Assembly: GCA_028456385.1 (NCBI GenBank)
Contig: JALNQF010000064.1
Span: 1-64,000 of the forward strand
Origin: Ophiosphaerella korrae
Lineage: Eukaryota > Ascomycota > Dothideomycetes > Pleosporales > Phaeosphaeriaceae
Direction of reading: 5' to 3'
Length of the DNA stretch: 64,000 bases
Numbering within the stretch: the stretch's first letter is position 1; the number at the start of each line of letters is the position of its first letter. This document shows positions 11,735 to 24,480 of the stretch, one piece after another. The position numbers were made by a program, and so were the translations under genes. The notes under the pieces are model-generated. The model had not been told where the DNA came from. It did not search any database and worked only from the letters and a program-made list of their open reading frames with translations.

Positions 11735-13229
11735 ATGACCATGAAGCGCAAATTCTCCTTCAACCTGGCGCCCATTGTACGTCCTGCCCACCAGCCAATC
11801 TGCATCTACCACGCACACTGACGCTCACCACCAGATGACGGGGGCGTCCAAGCAGGCTCCTGAGCCGACTCGGAAAACACAACCAGCACCGCCTCACTCC
11901 CAATCCCACTCCCAATCCCACTCCCAGTCGCATTCGCAATCCCATTCGCAATCCCACTCGCAATCCCACTCGCAATCCCACTCGTCCCACCACTCGCACT
12001 CGCACTCGCAGCCACACAGCAGACACTCGTCCAAAGGCAGCATCTCAGACTCGTCGCCCTACATCAGCCGCCGCCCGCTCGACGCCCGCACAGAGCAGGA
12101 ACTCCGCGCAGCATGCCGCCTCATCCTGCAGAACTTCAAGCCCTCGGACCATGGCATGGAAGACACCGACCCCAAGCTCGACTTCGCCATGCACCGCGGC
12201 AGAGAACGCACACGTGACCGCACGCAGCCCAAAGTCAGGATGCCGACGGGCGCTCCTGTAGACCTCAAGACGGCTTTAGAGGCACGCGGCTTGAAGCAGA
12301 CGGAGCTCACGCTCGGCCGCGCCTCCGTCGATGCACCTTCCCGCACAAACAGCTCCCACAAGCGCGCAGACTTCGCCTGGCTCGACGACCGCGACGAAAA
12401 GCGGGCCGCGAATCTGCGAAGGTGCGTCTTCCCCTCCGTCGCAACCACACCTGCTGACACATACACCAGGAGCTCATCCATCCGCCGCAAGGCCTCCGAC
12501 GCCGCAGAGCCCCAAGCCACAGATGCCATTCACCAGGACCGCGGCGAGCAGGCGCGCCCGCCCAGCCGTGCCCGCAGCATCAAGAACAGCGTGCGCGACT
12601 ACGTCTTCCCCGGCACAACAAGCCGCTCCCTGTCCCGCGCACAGAGCCACGGCTCGCTGCACACGCTGGGCACAGACGACGGGCCGCCCACCAGCGCAAC
12701 ATCCACGTCCTGGCGCGGCTGGTCGCTGCCACGCAAGCCGAGCACGCGCAGCAACAGCCGGCCGGGCACATCCAAGGGCGGCGTCATCGTCGCCGCCGCC
12801 GCCGCCGCCGACGAAGAAAAGAGGCCCGCCCTCCCCACCGTCAATCTCAACCGCGAACTGCCCCCGCTACCCAGCCTCGACTCCTGGAAAGACGACGAGC
12901 CAAAACACGTCCACATCACGTCGCCCACGCACATTGCCTCTGTCATGCGTCCCGCGCCCCATCGCCGCAGCACCTCGGATCCCAAGACGGCCTCGGCCCC
13001 CAAGACACCCTCCGAGCCGCAGAATTTCTCGCGCAAGATGAGCGTCGAGGGTGTGCGGAGCGCCGCGGCGTCAGAGCGCAAGGAGGAGCAGAAGAGTAGG
13101 CTCAAGAAGGTGTTTGGCGGTTGGATGAGTCGGAAGCGGGGGGACGATTGGATGCAGCGGATTGAGCGGGAGGGGGTGCGCGAGGGGGTTCTGGTGAGGG
13201 GGGAGAGGGGTGCTGTGGTTAGGTATTAG
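11735..13229 (+). CDS. Uncharacterised low-complexity fungal protein with Ser-Gln-Ser-His repeats
   Basis: Three exons (11735-11776, 11835-12421, 12470-13229) give 462 aa. The first intron (58 nt) splits a short N terminus, MTMKRKFSFNLAPI. The second is a 48-nt intron in frame with the coding sequence, recognised by AG/GTGCGT, a GCTGAC branch and CACCAG. Residues ~28-70 are tandem SQSH units followed by HSHSHS-like sequence; the rest is Ser/Arg-rich with SRSLSRAQSHGS and other likely phosphorylation-type runs, an Ala run, and a basic C-terminal stretch (SRLKKVFGGWMSRKRG). No catalytic domain is visible. The His-rich repeat might bind metal, but that is only a guess. Confidence 0.75.
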
Positions 13230-13480
13230 ATTGTTGGAAGGCGAGAGCGCTGGCGCGAAATGGTGAGGTAATGCGTAATGCGTAATGCGTAATGTAATAC
13301 GGGATGTGGGGAGTAATGAGATATGACTTTTTGCCGTGTCTGTTTTGGGTATGGGTGTGTACGCATGGGGATATATTGGGGAGGGGTGGGTACGTTAGAC
13401 AGAGGGCAGATGGGCTTATGACATTCCTTCGCACATCAGGTCTCACATTCATATTCATGTTTGCATTCCACTATCGCACA

Positions 13481-13759
13481 CTACCCCATCCGCCTCCCAA
13501 CGAGCTCCCACGCCCTCCTTCCCACCCAAATCCACGCCCTAACAACCACGCAGAGCACACAAAGCGGCATCGTAACCGGAAAGACGACGCACACCATCGG
13601 CGTGGCCACAACCAGAATGCCTACCGAGACGAAGATAGCATACGGCCCAAAAACCACCGCATCATCGACATCGATATCGTACTCCTCGTTGGGGGGCACC
13701 AAAGGTAGGCATCTAGATGGGCTGCGCGGATTAGTCGAGAATAGAAAGTAGTGATGCAA
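13481..13759 (-). CDS. Possible small membrane protein (weak)
   Basis: An open frame of 92 codons starts at the ATG at 13759, 12 bases downstream of the CSN6 stop on the same strand. It has a long hydrophobic stretch (FVSVGILVVATPMVCVVFPV and on), enough for one or two membrane helices, then a basic tail. It could be chance or 3'-UTR sequence of CSN6. No homologue recognised. Confidence 0.25.
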   Translation of the reverse strand: MHHYFLFSTNPRSPSRCLPLVPPNEEYDIDVDDAVVFGPYAIFVSVGILVVATPMVCVVFPVTMPLCVLCVVVRAWIWVGRRAWELVGRRMG

Positions 13760-13771
13760 GGAAGCGCATCA

Positions 13772-15168
13772 TCACCACTTATCCTGAGCGGGCCCAGCCG
13801 GAGCGTTAGCGCCGAGGATGGTGTTGAAGAAGGAACCGCCGCCAGAGTCGGTGAAGCCCGACATCATGCCCATTCCGAGGCGATTTTTGCCCTGGGATTT
13901 AGCGTGCTCGATGATGTAGGTTTTGCGGCCAAATTCTTTTGCCGCGGAGACGGAGTTTGTGATGGAGGAGAGAAGGGCGACGAGTTGGACGTCTGAGGCT
14001 TCTTGTTGGGATTCGAGGGTGAAGGCGGCGGAATCGGGGGGCGCAAGGATGTTGATGCGGGAGAGGGTGGCGGAGGTGCTGCGGAGGATCGAGTGGTTTA
14101 GTGGGAGGGGGTGGTCGTCGTCTGGTGATGGGTTGATTGGGAGTGAGGGGTCGGAGAGGTAGGAAGGTGGGAGGGCGTCGAGATATGTGCGGAGGAGCTG
14201 TATGCGGCGGTTGAGCATGCGGATGGCGTTGATCTTTGCTGTAAGGGAAGAAAGAACTGGGAGTGTGAGCATCTCTATATAAGTTCGTCTAGACAACTTA
14301 CGTTCATCGTCTTCCGGGCTCATCACTAGAGACTCGTCAATGGGCGCATCCTTCTCCTTCTCCTTCTCCTTTTCTTTTTGTTTCCCTCGCGTGACCCGCT
14401 TTCCTATACCTTCTTCGGTCTTGGACTCATCCTTTGGTGCTGCTACACCGGCAGAGCCGTCAACAGCTGTGGCATTGCCACCGCCACGAGCAACAAAGTC
14501 GACGCTGATCATCTCTGCCTCGCCAGTCTCAATGGTGTATACTAACTCCTTGAACTTTGTCGATCTTTCCCGAACCGCACCGTCAATGTCCATGGCCTTG
14601 TCATTGGGGTCATTCGTAACATGTTCGGAGATGGGCTCATAGAGTGTGAGCGGTAGCTTTCCGGCAGCGGTGGCTTCTGAAAAGGCATCTTCTGGGTGAA
14701 AGAGTAGAAGCAACGGCGATTCAGTGTGGACTTCTGAAATGTGCGAATGTATTGGGAGGATGTGAGGTGCAGGTCCGGATCGAGGGCCGAGAGTGAACCA
14801 GCCAACAAGGTCGAGTGGCGGCTGTTTGTGAACATCTTTGACTAACTTTTGTAAGCAGTTAATTCAGCATGTTGGTAGGAGAAATACTCACAGTCCTCTA
14901 ACCGCTTATCAAACCACTCTGCGTCGAGCACCACGTCACCGTCGTCGCTTACATTGAGCTTAGCCTGAAAAGCAACCTCCATGGTAATCTCCTGGCCATT
15001 CTGCTGTCCTATTATGGCCCCGACAACTGGCCCAGTTTGCTGTCGTAGTGTATGTCGCGTTATACAGTCGGATATGGTGAGAAGTACTAGCGGATGGAGC
15101 TGTACAGTGGGAGAATTATCGCTAGCGCGGGCATTCGAAAGGAGCGGATTTTGTGATGCATCACCCAT
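13772..15168 (-). CDS. CSN6: COP9 signalosome subunit 6 (MPN-domain, non-catalytic)
   Basis: Exons 15168-14892, 14841-14302 and 14256-13772 give 433 aa. The MPN core is clear: VQLHPLVLLTISDCITRH, TGPVVGAIIGQQNG, WFDKRLEDFKDVHK, then LDLVGWFTL. The conserved mid-region FKELVYTIETGEAEMISVDF and ARGGGNATAVD identify CSN6. It lacks the JAMM zinc ligands, as expected for this subunit, which scaffolds the complex that removes NEDD8 from cullins. The second intron is 45 nt and in frame; choosing the inner acceptor gives SPEDDELLSSLTAKINAI, matching the family better than read-through or the outer acceptor. The C-terminal helix region is Gly/Ser-rich and ends AGPAQDKW. Confidence 0.93.
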
Positions 15169-16111
15169 ATTTGTGCGTTATGTTATAAGCTTCACTATGG
15201 TGCAGAGAGCAGCCGTATCAATTGGGAGGTGTAGGGTCAAGTCAAGTAAGTCGACCTGGGAGCTTGCTAGGCACCAAGTGCGCCTGCCACTTTCGTAGTA
15301 CTTGCCAAGACAGCGAAGTGTTCGCTTAGTCAACTGCCCCTCCCACGTGACTACGCGACGCGTTTCTTCAACTTTGGATTGAGATGGACATCCTTCTACC
15401 ATCAAATTTACTACTTTTAAAAAGGTAGAAAATCATATTGTTTATTAGTTAATGAAGGGTTCTATTATTTGAATTTTGGTCGCTCTAGATCACTAGGCTA
15501 GGCGCCGGGCGTACATGAACTTACACTAGCACTGCATGCTTCAATGAGAAGTCTTACATCCTTCGACTTCACCTCCGAAGTCGCATATCTAGTATTCGAG
15601 CCTTGTTCAGCTGCGAAACAGTCTTCGCCTACCTGGATCTAATGGCACACCAGCTCGTCATCTACTCTCGCTCATCCCGAAGGCACTTAACCATGATGCA
15701 GCCCAACGATCTGAGCAAGTTTTGATGCTATGACCGAATCCTCAGCCCAAGCCGAAGTGTTAGTTATTACATGGTACACGTCCATTTTGGGACTATCACC
15801 GACGCAAAAGAGCTAGATATCCAACAGGCTGCGAGTCGTGTCCTCTGAAGGGAGCGGTCAACAGCCGAAATCATTACTACCCGAACTATAGGGCCACGGA
15901 GAGTTCCGCAAACCAGGGACCCCAGTCGTCTTTCTAACCCAGCCAGCGAAAAGATGGTATCTCAGTCTACCAAAAATTCAACCTCTCGAAACGCCTGCCA
16001 TAGCGCCGGTACTCAGCTGGCTCATCTATATCATCTCTAAGGTCATAACAATGAATGAAAGCAAATATACACCAACAAGGAATTGTCTCAGGATGCTTGC
16101 AGAAATCTGCC
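15169..16111. other. Intergenic region
   Basis: No supported coding sequence. It separates CSN6 (transcribed leftward) from the 3' end of the dehydrogenase; the CSN6 promoter should lie at its left edge. Confidence 0.5.
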
Positions 16112-17537
16112 TTACATCTCAACAAGGACTTTCAGGACTAGATTGCCGTCCTTGTCTAGCGTCTTTCCTGCTAGCTCAAAGGCCTCTTTGACAGATCCCA
16201 GACCCTATTCAAGTCAGGGTATGTTTTATAAGGACTGTGAGATTGACTTACATGGTATCTGTGAGTAATCATATTGTCAAGACTAGGCAGTACGCCTGCA
16301 GAAATGAGCTTGATCCCGGTAGGATATGTGTTTGCATAGCGAAATATTCCGATGATATCGACTTCTTTGAGGTGAGATGCGGACATAGGAAGAGTTTGAA
16401 TTGGAGTGCCCATTCCAACCATGACGAGCTGGCCGCCAGGTCTTGTTGCCTGTCCAATGTCAGTTTGAATCTTGTTGATTGGATCAAAAACTTACGTAAA
16501 GACCAGCCTGCATACAAATCTCCTTTCCAGTACAGTCAAAAGTCACGTCTGCGCCTTCAAACTCAGGGTCGTTAAGAGATGCGATCTGCATTATATCTGT
16601 GGCCAGCTCCTTTGCATGATCAAGCTTCTCGGAAGTTTCAGTAGCATCTTCTGCAAGAGGCACAAGGTAGCCCTTGTGCGCGAAGCCATTTTGAAGGGCA
16701 TAGTTTATCCGCCCATAATCGATATCGGCAATTACAACAGTGGTTGCTCCAGATACCTTAGCCATGGCTGCAGTCAACAAACCAACGGTACCTGCGCCAA
16801 AGACGATGACAGTGTCGCCCTGCTCAATAGTAGCTCGTCTTGTAGCATGAATTGCAACAGAGAGCGGCTCTAGTAACGCAGCAGACTCCATTGAGACGTG
16901 TGAAGGAAGTCTAAATAAGGTTATCAGCCCATTTCCGATTTAGGTAGATCATGCAAGCCATACTTATGGCACCATTTTGCGGGATGATTGATGCGTTCCT
17001 GGAGGGTTCCCTGAAAATGGGGCACTGATTTGGCGCTGCTTCTAAACCTCATCTTGGGGCATAGATTATAGCGGCCCCGTTGGCAGGACCTGCAGTTATC
17101 ACACGGCACCCCAACCTCCAATGCAACCCGCTCGCCAATCTGGAAGTTAGTTACACTTTCTCCGATGGCAACCACTATTCCAGCGGACTCATGGCCTAAT
17201 GAAAGTGGCTGGCAGGCATGCAGGTCCCCGTTACGGAACTTGCTGTAGTAGCTGCAGTCGCTCCCGCAGAGACCAGTAGCCTTGACGGCGATCTGGAGTT
17301 CGTTGGGTCCAGGGTCTGTGATAGGGCGGGTTTCCTTCGGTCAGTTAGCCATGTGTTGCAAGTTCAACATTCACCATCCCCCACAAGAGTGGGCAGCGTG
17401 GGATGTGTAAAGGAAGGTAAAAGACATACAAGCCGCAAATCTCTTGGCCCATGTAAAACGGAAGCTACTACAGTCGAGGACTTGTGGTAGTGCCTTGTCG
17501 GGATTGGATAGAGATCTGCTAATGCTGAGGGAGCCAT
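16112..17537 (-). CDS. Zinc-dependent polyol dehydrogenase (sorbitol/xylitol type, MDR family)
   Basis: Five exons (17537-17430, 17334-16964, 16910-16496, 16449-16252, 16204-16112) give 394 aa. Catalytic zinc ligands appear as GLCGSD (Cys59) and GHE (His84, Glu85). Structural zinc cysteines are Cys114, 117, 120 and 128 in CDNCRSCQRGRYNLC. The Rossmann motif is VFGAGTVGLL. The N-terminal block VLHGPRDLRLETRPITDPGPNE is typical of fungal xylitol/sorbitol dehydrogenases that oxidise polyols with NAD+. The fourth exon carries QLVMVGMGTP and IIGIFRYANTYP. The first ~25 residues are an extension relative to many homologues. All introns are 48-95 nt and restore phase. The exact polyol is not determined. 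Confidence 0.9.
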
Positions 17538-20425
17538 TACAAGAGACTGTGGGAGGTAGTGGTAGAGAAGCGGGAGGAAGGAAAATTGCTAGCAAGACAC
17601 CACCCCACGGGAGCATGGAGGCTGATATACTTGTTGAGAAGCCCCTTCGATCAACGCTGGCCTGACGCGAGCTGGGCTTGCTCATGTTCGTGCATCGGGA
17701 GATAATGGATTGCATCAGGAAAGATTCAGAGCATCCACGTCATTTGCTGGGTGGATCAATCTGGCGCAACGAGCATGGATATGGATGCGCGACTACAGTT
17801 ATTCGGTACAGGCTACTTCGCGTACCATAGACCTTTCCTACTTGAGTTACACTGGCGATGTAAAAGAGGCTAGATCTACTTGTGGGTACTAGCCTGGAGA
17901 CTCCTGCAATTCGCCGCGGGGTCAAGGGCTCCTAGCTCAAACAATCTTGGACTAGTTTTCTCCCGGGGGTAACTTTGACGAACCTGCGATATAGGAACAG
18001 TGTCATAATGTTATGTCTGAAGCGGACTGTATGGCGTAGCGGCCATCTATCGGCGGCCACGCCTGCGCATGAAACAGCGATAAGGCAGTCAAGCTGCAGT
18101 GGAACCCACATACCTACTAAAAGCGCTTCGGAACTTCTGCAGTTTACCGGTAGTAGTGGGCTCCTGGCGGGTCCGCTAATCCTTGCAACGACGCAGGAAA
18201 TATCAGCCTGATATGCGGACTGGTCGTCTCAAGGCTAGCACGACTTTGCGGGCGTTCCATAGCGCAATCAGAACTCATCCACAACCCTAGTAACCTTGTG
18301 AGGTTTAGGGTCTACCGGTCTACACGGCAAGTCTCGGCTGCTGACTGACTAGAAGATCTGGCTGATTGTTCCAGAAGATTTGCATGTGCAATGTGAACGA
18401 CCCGGTTATATTCGCCAGGGGCGGGTCGCGCTCAACGGTCGTATCCACCAAGAATGTACTCCCGGCAGGGCACGTTGTCGGTTCCGCGGCGTGGTACCTT
18501 AGTGGATCCTTTTAGAACATGTTGAACCGGATAGTGGCGAGACAATGTTACTCATTGGTCAACTACCGCGGTTGCCAAAATGGCCAGTGGTATTACCACG
18601 CCTCTGGGTTTATCAACAACAGGGCTTGCTTATCAGAGCAACTTTGCCATTGACAGTACAGGTGCCCCGGGCACAACACGCAGAGCTGCATTCGGCGGTG
18701 GTCAACAGCAATGAAACGTCATTGAGTTGTCAGGTGTCCCGAGGGCTTGTGCATGTAGACGATGACATGCCGCTGCTTGACAGGATCTTCAACGACCCTG
18801 CCGTGAGGTCAAGCAATCATCAACCACAATTGAGAAAGATGACAGGGATCGTAGGCGCATGTGCGACCCATGTAGTTGGACAGGGGATAGCCACGAGCAA
18901 GATGTCGTTCCGAGTTCCACCAGCAACTATCTCTCCGAACATACAGCGACTTGCCGAGTGACCTGCAATGCGGGACGGCAAAAACAAGACGGTAGTTCGG
19001 CCGATGGTGAGAGGAGCACCGCAGGGCACCTTGATGGCGTGCAGCGAATCGACATTTACCGCCTTCAGTGATATTGCAAGGTTCCCCCTAACCTAACGAG
19101 TTGACAAGATGCTAATCACAAATACTGGAACCATTCCGCTCCCAGGCTGGGCCCCAAACCACGAAATGGTGTCGAATACACAATACTAACGCACGCGAAC
19201 TGATAAGCAAATCACACATTTAGTACATTATATTGCAGTAATTGTGCTGGAGATAGACGCCTAGCGCAGCGCTAGCCCATGCTGTTGAAACCCCTTGCTA
19301 CAACTTCATAATGCGTCCAGACAGTCTCAGGCGACAATCTTTCAACATTTATGCACGAGCCTCTGAAAGCAGCAATGAGCGGAAAACGAGCATACCATGA
19401 GTTCCAAATCCGAACGAATTACAATCCGCGCTCGCGCGCCGCGCGTAGATGGCCGTGTTTCAGGATTGGATCGGATATTTTTCGCAGCGGTGAGCAAGAT
19501 AGACATTAGTCGTCAATGCCAACGCCGTGACGACCCTAGAATCAAGCCCAAGGCACATCCCATCAGTAAGAGAGCGGTCTGCCGGAGGTAAGGTACCCAG
19601 ACCTTCTACAGTAAAGCGTCCGGATCAAGTTGCGGAGCTAAGCTTCCGCATTAATTCTTGAGTACTGGCGGAGAAGACGGCCCCTTGCTCTTGCTAGATT
19701 TCTCGTCCACCCAAGAGCCACAGGGCAAGGCGCCTTCTTCCCACTGGCTGCAGCGACCTTCCAGAACTGCGGACCGCACGTAGCGCACGGACTTGGGGAC
19801 CTGCATCCGGGCTCACCCTGGAAGAATACCTGGAGGTGTGGGAACGCGCTTCGCCGTGGCCTCCCAAGATCTTGTGGATATTTGGCGCATTCGTATTGAG
19901 ATGAGCACCATCTCGTTCAAACCAAGCCCTAAGCAACGCTATGTAAAGGACTTGCAAGCCAGCGACGGCGGAATTACGCCCGGTAGGAGCTCTCTTCCGA
20001 GACTCTGGGATTCGTCGTATTCGGGGTGACACTAAACGGCGCGCGTCACCGAACCAATATCTTCGCCATTAGCATAGTGACAAATTCGTTGCAAATCTGT
20101 GGAAACTCGACATTTGGCTAATGGAGAGTATATCCTATCTGTCTGTTCTACCCGGGGATTGACAGTGGTACTTAGGCCGGCAACGGAGAATTCAAGTCAG
20201 CAATTACAGAGCATGTGCTAATGTTAAGGTCAGGGTTCCGATATCGCAAGGATGCACTACCTACGGGTAGAGCCGCATTCTGCTGTCATTTGGCGTGCGG
20301 TATCTGGACATGGCAGCAAGCTTGGCTGAAGAGCTATTTGCTTACAACACGAAGCATCAAATCATACTTGACGGAACTGGTGTGCTTTACGAGAATACTA
20401 TTGGTGATGATTCCAAATCGGTGCC
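17538..20425. other. Long intergenic region, no supported gene
   Basis: About 2.9 kb with only short overlapping frames; none shows a domain or a convincing exon chain. Composition is near that of neighbouring gene space, unlike the AT-rich decayed islands further right, so it may be relic sequence too diverged to recognise. Confidence 0.5.
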
Positions 20426-20427
20426 TA

Positions 20428-22517
20428 CTCGCCGCACTGGCCAAGGTGCTCCGCACCTTGGCCGTGGACAGCTCAACGACCGATACCAGCTCAACGACCG
20501 ATTTGTATGCAAATTTGTCTTGCAAGAGTTATAATTGCACAACGTAGATGTAAATTGAAGCTCTAAAACGAGTAAGTTTGAGTATACTATATATACTATA
20601 TGGAGTAGTAGTTTTGAGTATAAACTACTCAAGTTCGTAGAGTTATCGCGCGAGTAGATGTACGAGTTGGGCAGCTACGGCGTGGAGCCAGAGGCCTCAA
20701 CTCTAATAACTACTTAACGCAGGTGAAAAGTGAGGCTCTAAAATAGTTAAGTTTGAGTATAGTATATATACAATACAGAGCCACAATTTGGAGACTACTG
20801 CTGCGTGCTGAGGCGCTGGTCTGCAATGCGTTGTTGGTCAGCTTTGTACTTCCTTGCCGCAGCGCGCGCGACCTTCTTAGTATCCTTTTTAATGCGCGCG
20901 TCTACTGCAGCTCGAGCTGAAGCTATAGTAAGTACCCTAGAGTGTTTATCGCCTTTGACTTGCCTCTGGCTAGCTTTTTGGCGTTGTAGTCGCTCTTGTT
21001 GTACTGTAGTTATTTGGTGTAGCTTACGCTCTGCGGTGCGAGCAGACCTGGCGTGCACCTTAGCCTACTCGAGTGTACTTAATAACTCTATATCTGGGTA
21101 GCCTTGACGGTCCTGCTCTGCGAGTAGCTCTCTAACTCTATCTATAAACTCATCGTATTTGGAGAGATCTCGTAGCCGGCGGCGCTCTGGCCGGTGTAGC
21201 TCGCTCGCAGAGCTCTTAGCGCTTCGCGGTAGCTTTTGGTATACAATTAGTGGATTCTACGGCTAAATACCTGCTAACTCCTACGCCTTTTTAATTGTAG
21301 ATAGCTTAAAAGCTTGCGCTCTAATACCTTCTATCGTAGCGAAAAACTCTAGTTTATTAAAGTTAGTGCAGCTAGTGCGCGTAGCTGCTTTAACTAAGCG
21401 TTTGTAGTAGTGTTTATAAGGCTGAAAATAAACTATATTAAGCGGCTGCAAGTCCTGCGAGGTATGAGGCGGCAGCGTAAATAGTATTATCTAGTAATCG
21501 TCGCAGTATTTGAGAAACTTAAGAGTTGAGTAGGTGCTAAACCTATCTAAGATAAGTAGTCTCTAGGTACCTACTTAGCGTAGTAACGAGTGAGAGTGAA
21601 AGTGCTTTAGCTACTCTAGTATAAGCGTATCGTTTGTATAGCTACTACTACTTAAAGCTATACTATACTTGCTAGGTAGAGTCGTCTAAGTATACTATTT
21701 TTTAAGATGTACAGCGCCTTTAGCGATAAGCATTAGTGGTAGTACATCGCTAACAGTATTTATCGCCTCTATTGCAGTGACAAAATCGCGATTCGTCTTA
21801 CTTGCGCTGCTTTGTTAGTAGTCCTAATTAAAAGTTACAATCTACTGCGAGCCTCTAACTCTAATTTAAAAGCTAGTCTTATCTATATTGTAGTAGTCAG
21901 CGCGCTGGATGCTGTATTTTGTTATAACCTCCTTCAACTCTGTAAAATGGTTGGTGTAGACGTCGAGCTGCGCGCTCGCGAGCCTCGCGAGCTCTTAGGG
22001 CTTCTAGCGGACTCTACGGCAGTCAGGATTTCGCTTGAGCCAGCGCGCGATAAAGTGCTGGCTGAGTGGAGGAGCTTGACTAGACGGATCGTCGTTATCT
22101 AAGATACTCTAGATAGTACTTTGCAGCTGCGGTACTAGAGCTGGCATGTGTAACTGATCGCAGCGAGCAATATATTGTCTCACAGTCTCCTCTTGCGCGG
22201 CGTTGAGACGTCTATTTGCAGCTGGGCGCGAGATTTTTGAGTCGACGCCTTTGAGTCGGCGCTCTAGTCGCTTGACTGGCACATTGTAATCGCGCGATAA
22301 CTGTGCAACATTAGGTTTCTTTGACGCGTCTAAAGACGCTATGCAGAGCTCAATACGCTTCTCAACATCGCTGTAACTTCCGTATCGCGAAAACATTGCG
22401 GCGTGGCGAAAAAACGCGTGTGGGAGATGAAAAGTTGATAAAATCGGTCGTTGAGCTGGTATCGGTCATTGAGCTGTCCACGGCCAAGGTGCGGAGCACC
22501 TTGGCCAGTGCGGCGAG
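20428..22517 (-). mobile_element. pogo/Fot1-like DNA transposon, complete ends, decayed inside
   Basis: Both ends carry matching terminal inverted repeats of about 75 bp starting CTCGCCGCACTGGCCAAGG, with one or two mismatches. The element is bounded by TA at 20426-20427 and 22518-22519, the target duplication expected for Tc1/mariner-pogo elements. Each repeat contains a perfect 9-bp hairpin (CCAAGGTGC, TCC loop, GCACCTTGG) and a ~16-bp direct repeat (AGCTCAACGACCGAT). Total length 2090 bp. The interior holds minus-strand transposase fragments separated by many stops and TA-rich sequence, consistent with RIP. A diverged ~50-bp direct repeat lies near the left end (about 20541-20600 and 20725-20775). 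Confidence 0.88.
20795..22396 (-). pseudogene. Remnant pogo/Fot1-type transposase gene
   Basis: The N-terminal part (22396-22109) codes for a helix-turn-helix region: PNVAQLSRDYNVPVKRLERR, followed by ANRRLNAAQEETVRQYI, as in fungal pogo/Tc5-like transposases. A C-terminal basic, Ala/Gln/Lys-rich tail lies at 21058-20795. The DDE core between them is shredded by stop codons, so the gene cannot make a functional enzyme. Confidence 0.75.
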
Positions 22518-22558
22518 TAGGTCAATTTTTCCTGTCAGAACTCTATTATACCCAAGAC

Positions 22559-24350
22559 TTATAATAGAGCGCTCCTCGACTTGCCCACACCTAGTCCCTC
22601 GAGCCAGTTCCTCACAATAGTATTGACTTCTTCTGGCTTCTGTGTAAGCGCCCAATGTGTCGCTGGCACCTCGCCTCTGGTCAAGTTTGGAACCAACGCA
22701 TCCATGCCCTTGGACATTTCCGGCTTCAAGACCGAATCGAACGTAGCCTGAACGAATAGGGAAGGTTGCTGAATGATCTTCTTGTCGAGAAGATCTTGCT
22801 CTTCTTCCCAGTTTGTGCGGCGGACGCGGTACCAATTGACTGCATGTTGAGTTAGCCACCATATCGGTTCATCCTCAAATAGAACACCGTCAATGCCTTC
22901 TATTCTTCCAGCGCGGCAAAAGATAGGACGCTGGTATATGGATCCGATAGTGCCGCTTAGGGTGATATGCATATGATGTAGTGTTCACATGGCCCATGGA
23001 GCCTCACTTAGAGTGCAGATAAATGTGGGATGAACTTACGCGTGGGATGAAGCCCATGCTTCGAGTACTCCTTGACGTAGTAGTCCAAAACCTAATCGTC
23101 ATAGTCAGCCCAATATCTCTGAAACGAAATCACCCACGCGCCCGCGGGAAATCCCAACAACGACCAAGAAATCAACCCCTCACAAGGCGAGAATTGAGTC
23201 ACAAGCGATACCGAGCACCCGTCACATCGCCTTCGCCCCTGAGATGGGAAATTCACTGGCCACACGCCCGTTTCCCCGCCTTGTCTCGATCTAGAAACCC
23301 ATGCACGATCCCTTGTCATACGCGGAAAAAAAATGGAGATGCGTGGACTCACCTTGCCGTTCAATAACTTGCTCTCGCCAATCAACGGCAGATTTTCCGC
23401 CGACACGCCCTTCTCCGGGTCAAATGCTAGCTCGCCATTTGGTCCACGCGCGCCATACAAGCCACTGAGGAACTGTCTGATGGACGTCTCGTCCTTGACG
23501 CTCTTTTCGACCTCGCCAGACGCAAGATGCAACTGGTACGCAAACTGCGGCAGCGGGCCTTTCACTAGGTCTTCTATCGAGAAGAACTTTTCTTGCGGCG
23601 GCGAATACGGAGCTTAGTCCCATTAATTAGCGTAAGCAATTGGCGGAAAGCATCAAAACATACTGCACACAGCGAACACGTGGGATACCAGCTCCGGATA
23701 CCACGCTGCCGCTCGCCACACAACGGCGCCTCCCCTGCGGCAATATTAGCACGCTTCCCCCTCTCGCCTCGCGCATACTCACCAATCATGGCCGCCTAGT
23801 ATAATGCGCGACGCGCCCACCTCCTTCGCAAGAGCCGCAATGTCGTCAGAAGCGCGCTTCATGCCATACAGACCGATTGAATGTGGCGGTACAGACGGCG
23901 CATCCTATCTCTGAATCAGCACTGTATCTGCCATCTAGATCGGGTGCATACCGTGCCTCCATACCCCATCATATCAGGAGCAATGACGCGGAAACCCATG
24001 TCAACCAGCATGGGGATCTGATACCGCCACCCCATAGACAAGTCAGGCCATCCGTGGATCTGTGGGTAGGTACCTGGTTAGTACGCTGTACTGCGCTGAG
24101 TAATAAAGTACCGGGGACGAGAGAGCGTGTGTTTGCTGTGCTGTTCTGCCATGCCAATGCCAGTCGTGCATATATCCGGCGGCAAATTGTAGCGATAAGG
24201 ATGGGGCAAAAGACGTACTAGGAAAACGGTATGGGAATATTGTTTGGACTTGGGTTCAGCGTGGAGATAGTGGTACGTATAGCCGTTTAGATTCGCTGTC
24301 TTGTGCTCGATGCGCGGGTCTGAGGTGGGATCGATTGGGCCGTGGGACAT
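22559..24350 (-). CDS. Alpha/beta-hydrolase, soluble epoxide hydrolase type
   Basis: Seven exons (24350-24219, 24059-23952, 23904-23783, 23734-23664, 23612-23353, 23091-23040, 22839-22559) give 341 aa. The oxyanion motif is HGWPDLS (from His46), the nucleophile elbow is GGHDWGG (Asp120), and the catalytic histidine lies in ATHWALTQKPEEV (His310). The lid region has LNWYRVRRTNWEEE, typical of epoxide hydrolases opening epoxides to diols through an alkyl-enzyme intermediate; a related dehalogenase is less likely. Introns are small except the last (about 200 nt), placed to restore HPTLNWYRVRR. The gene ends 41 bases from the pogo-like element. Confidence 0.88.
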
Positions 24351-24480
24351 GGCTACGTTTGCTTCACTTTTGTGGATAAAGACGCTTCAATAGAGAGAGA
24401 GGATGCAGAAATATTGTGATTTGTATGCAGTGGGGCAGTGAAAAAGGCGAGGGCTTTTGGCCTGATTATCATGCTTTGGT

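Noticed and set aside
11878..12010. RiPP-precursor idea for the SQSH tandem repeats
   Set aside because: There is no signal peptide, no Kex2-spaced core repeats and no modifying enzymes nearby; the repeat looks like low-complexity expansion.
14257..14319. Read-through or 63-nt intron at the second CSN6 junction
   Set aside because: A 45-nt intron with the inner acceptor gives the sequence that fits the CSN6 family best.
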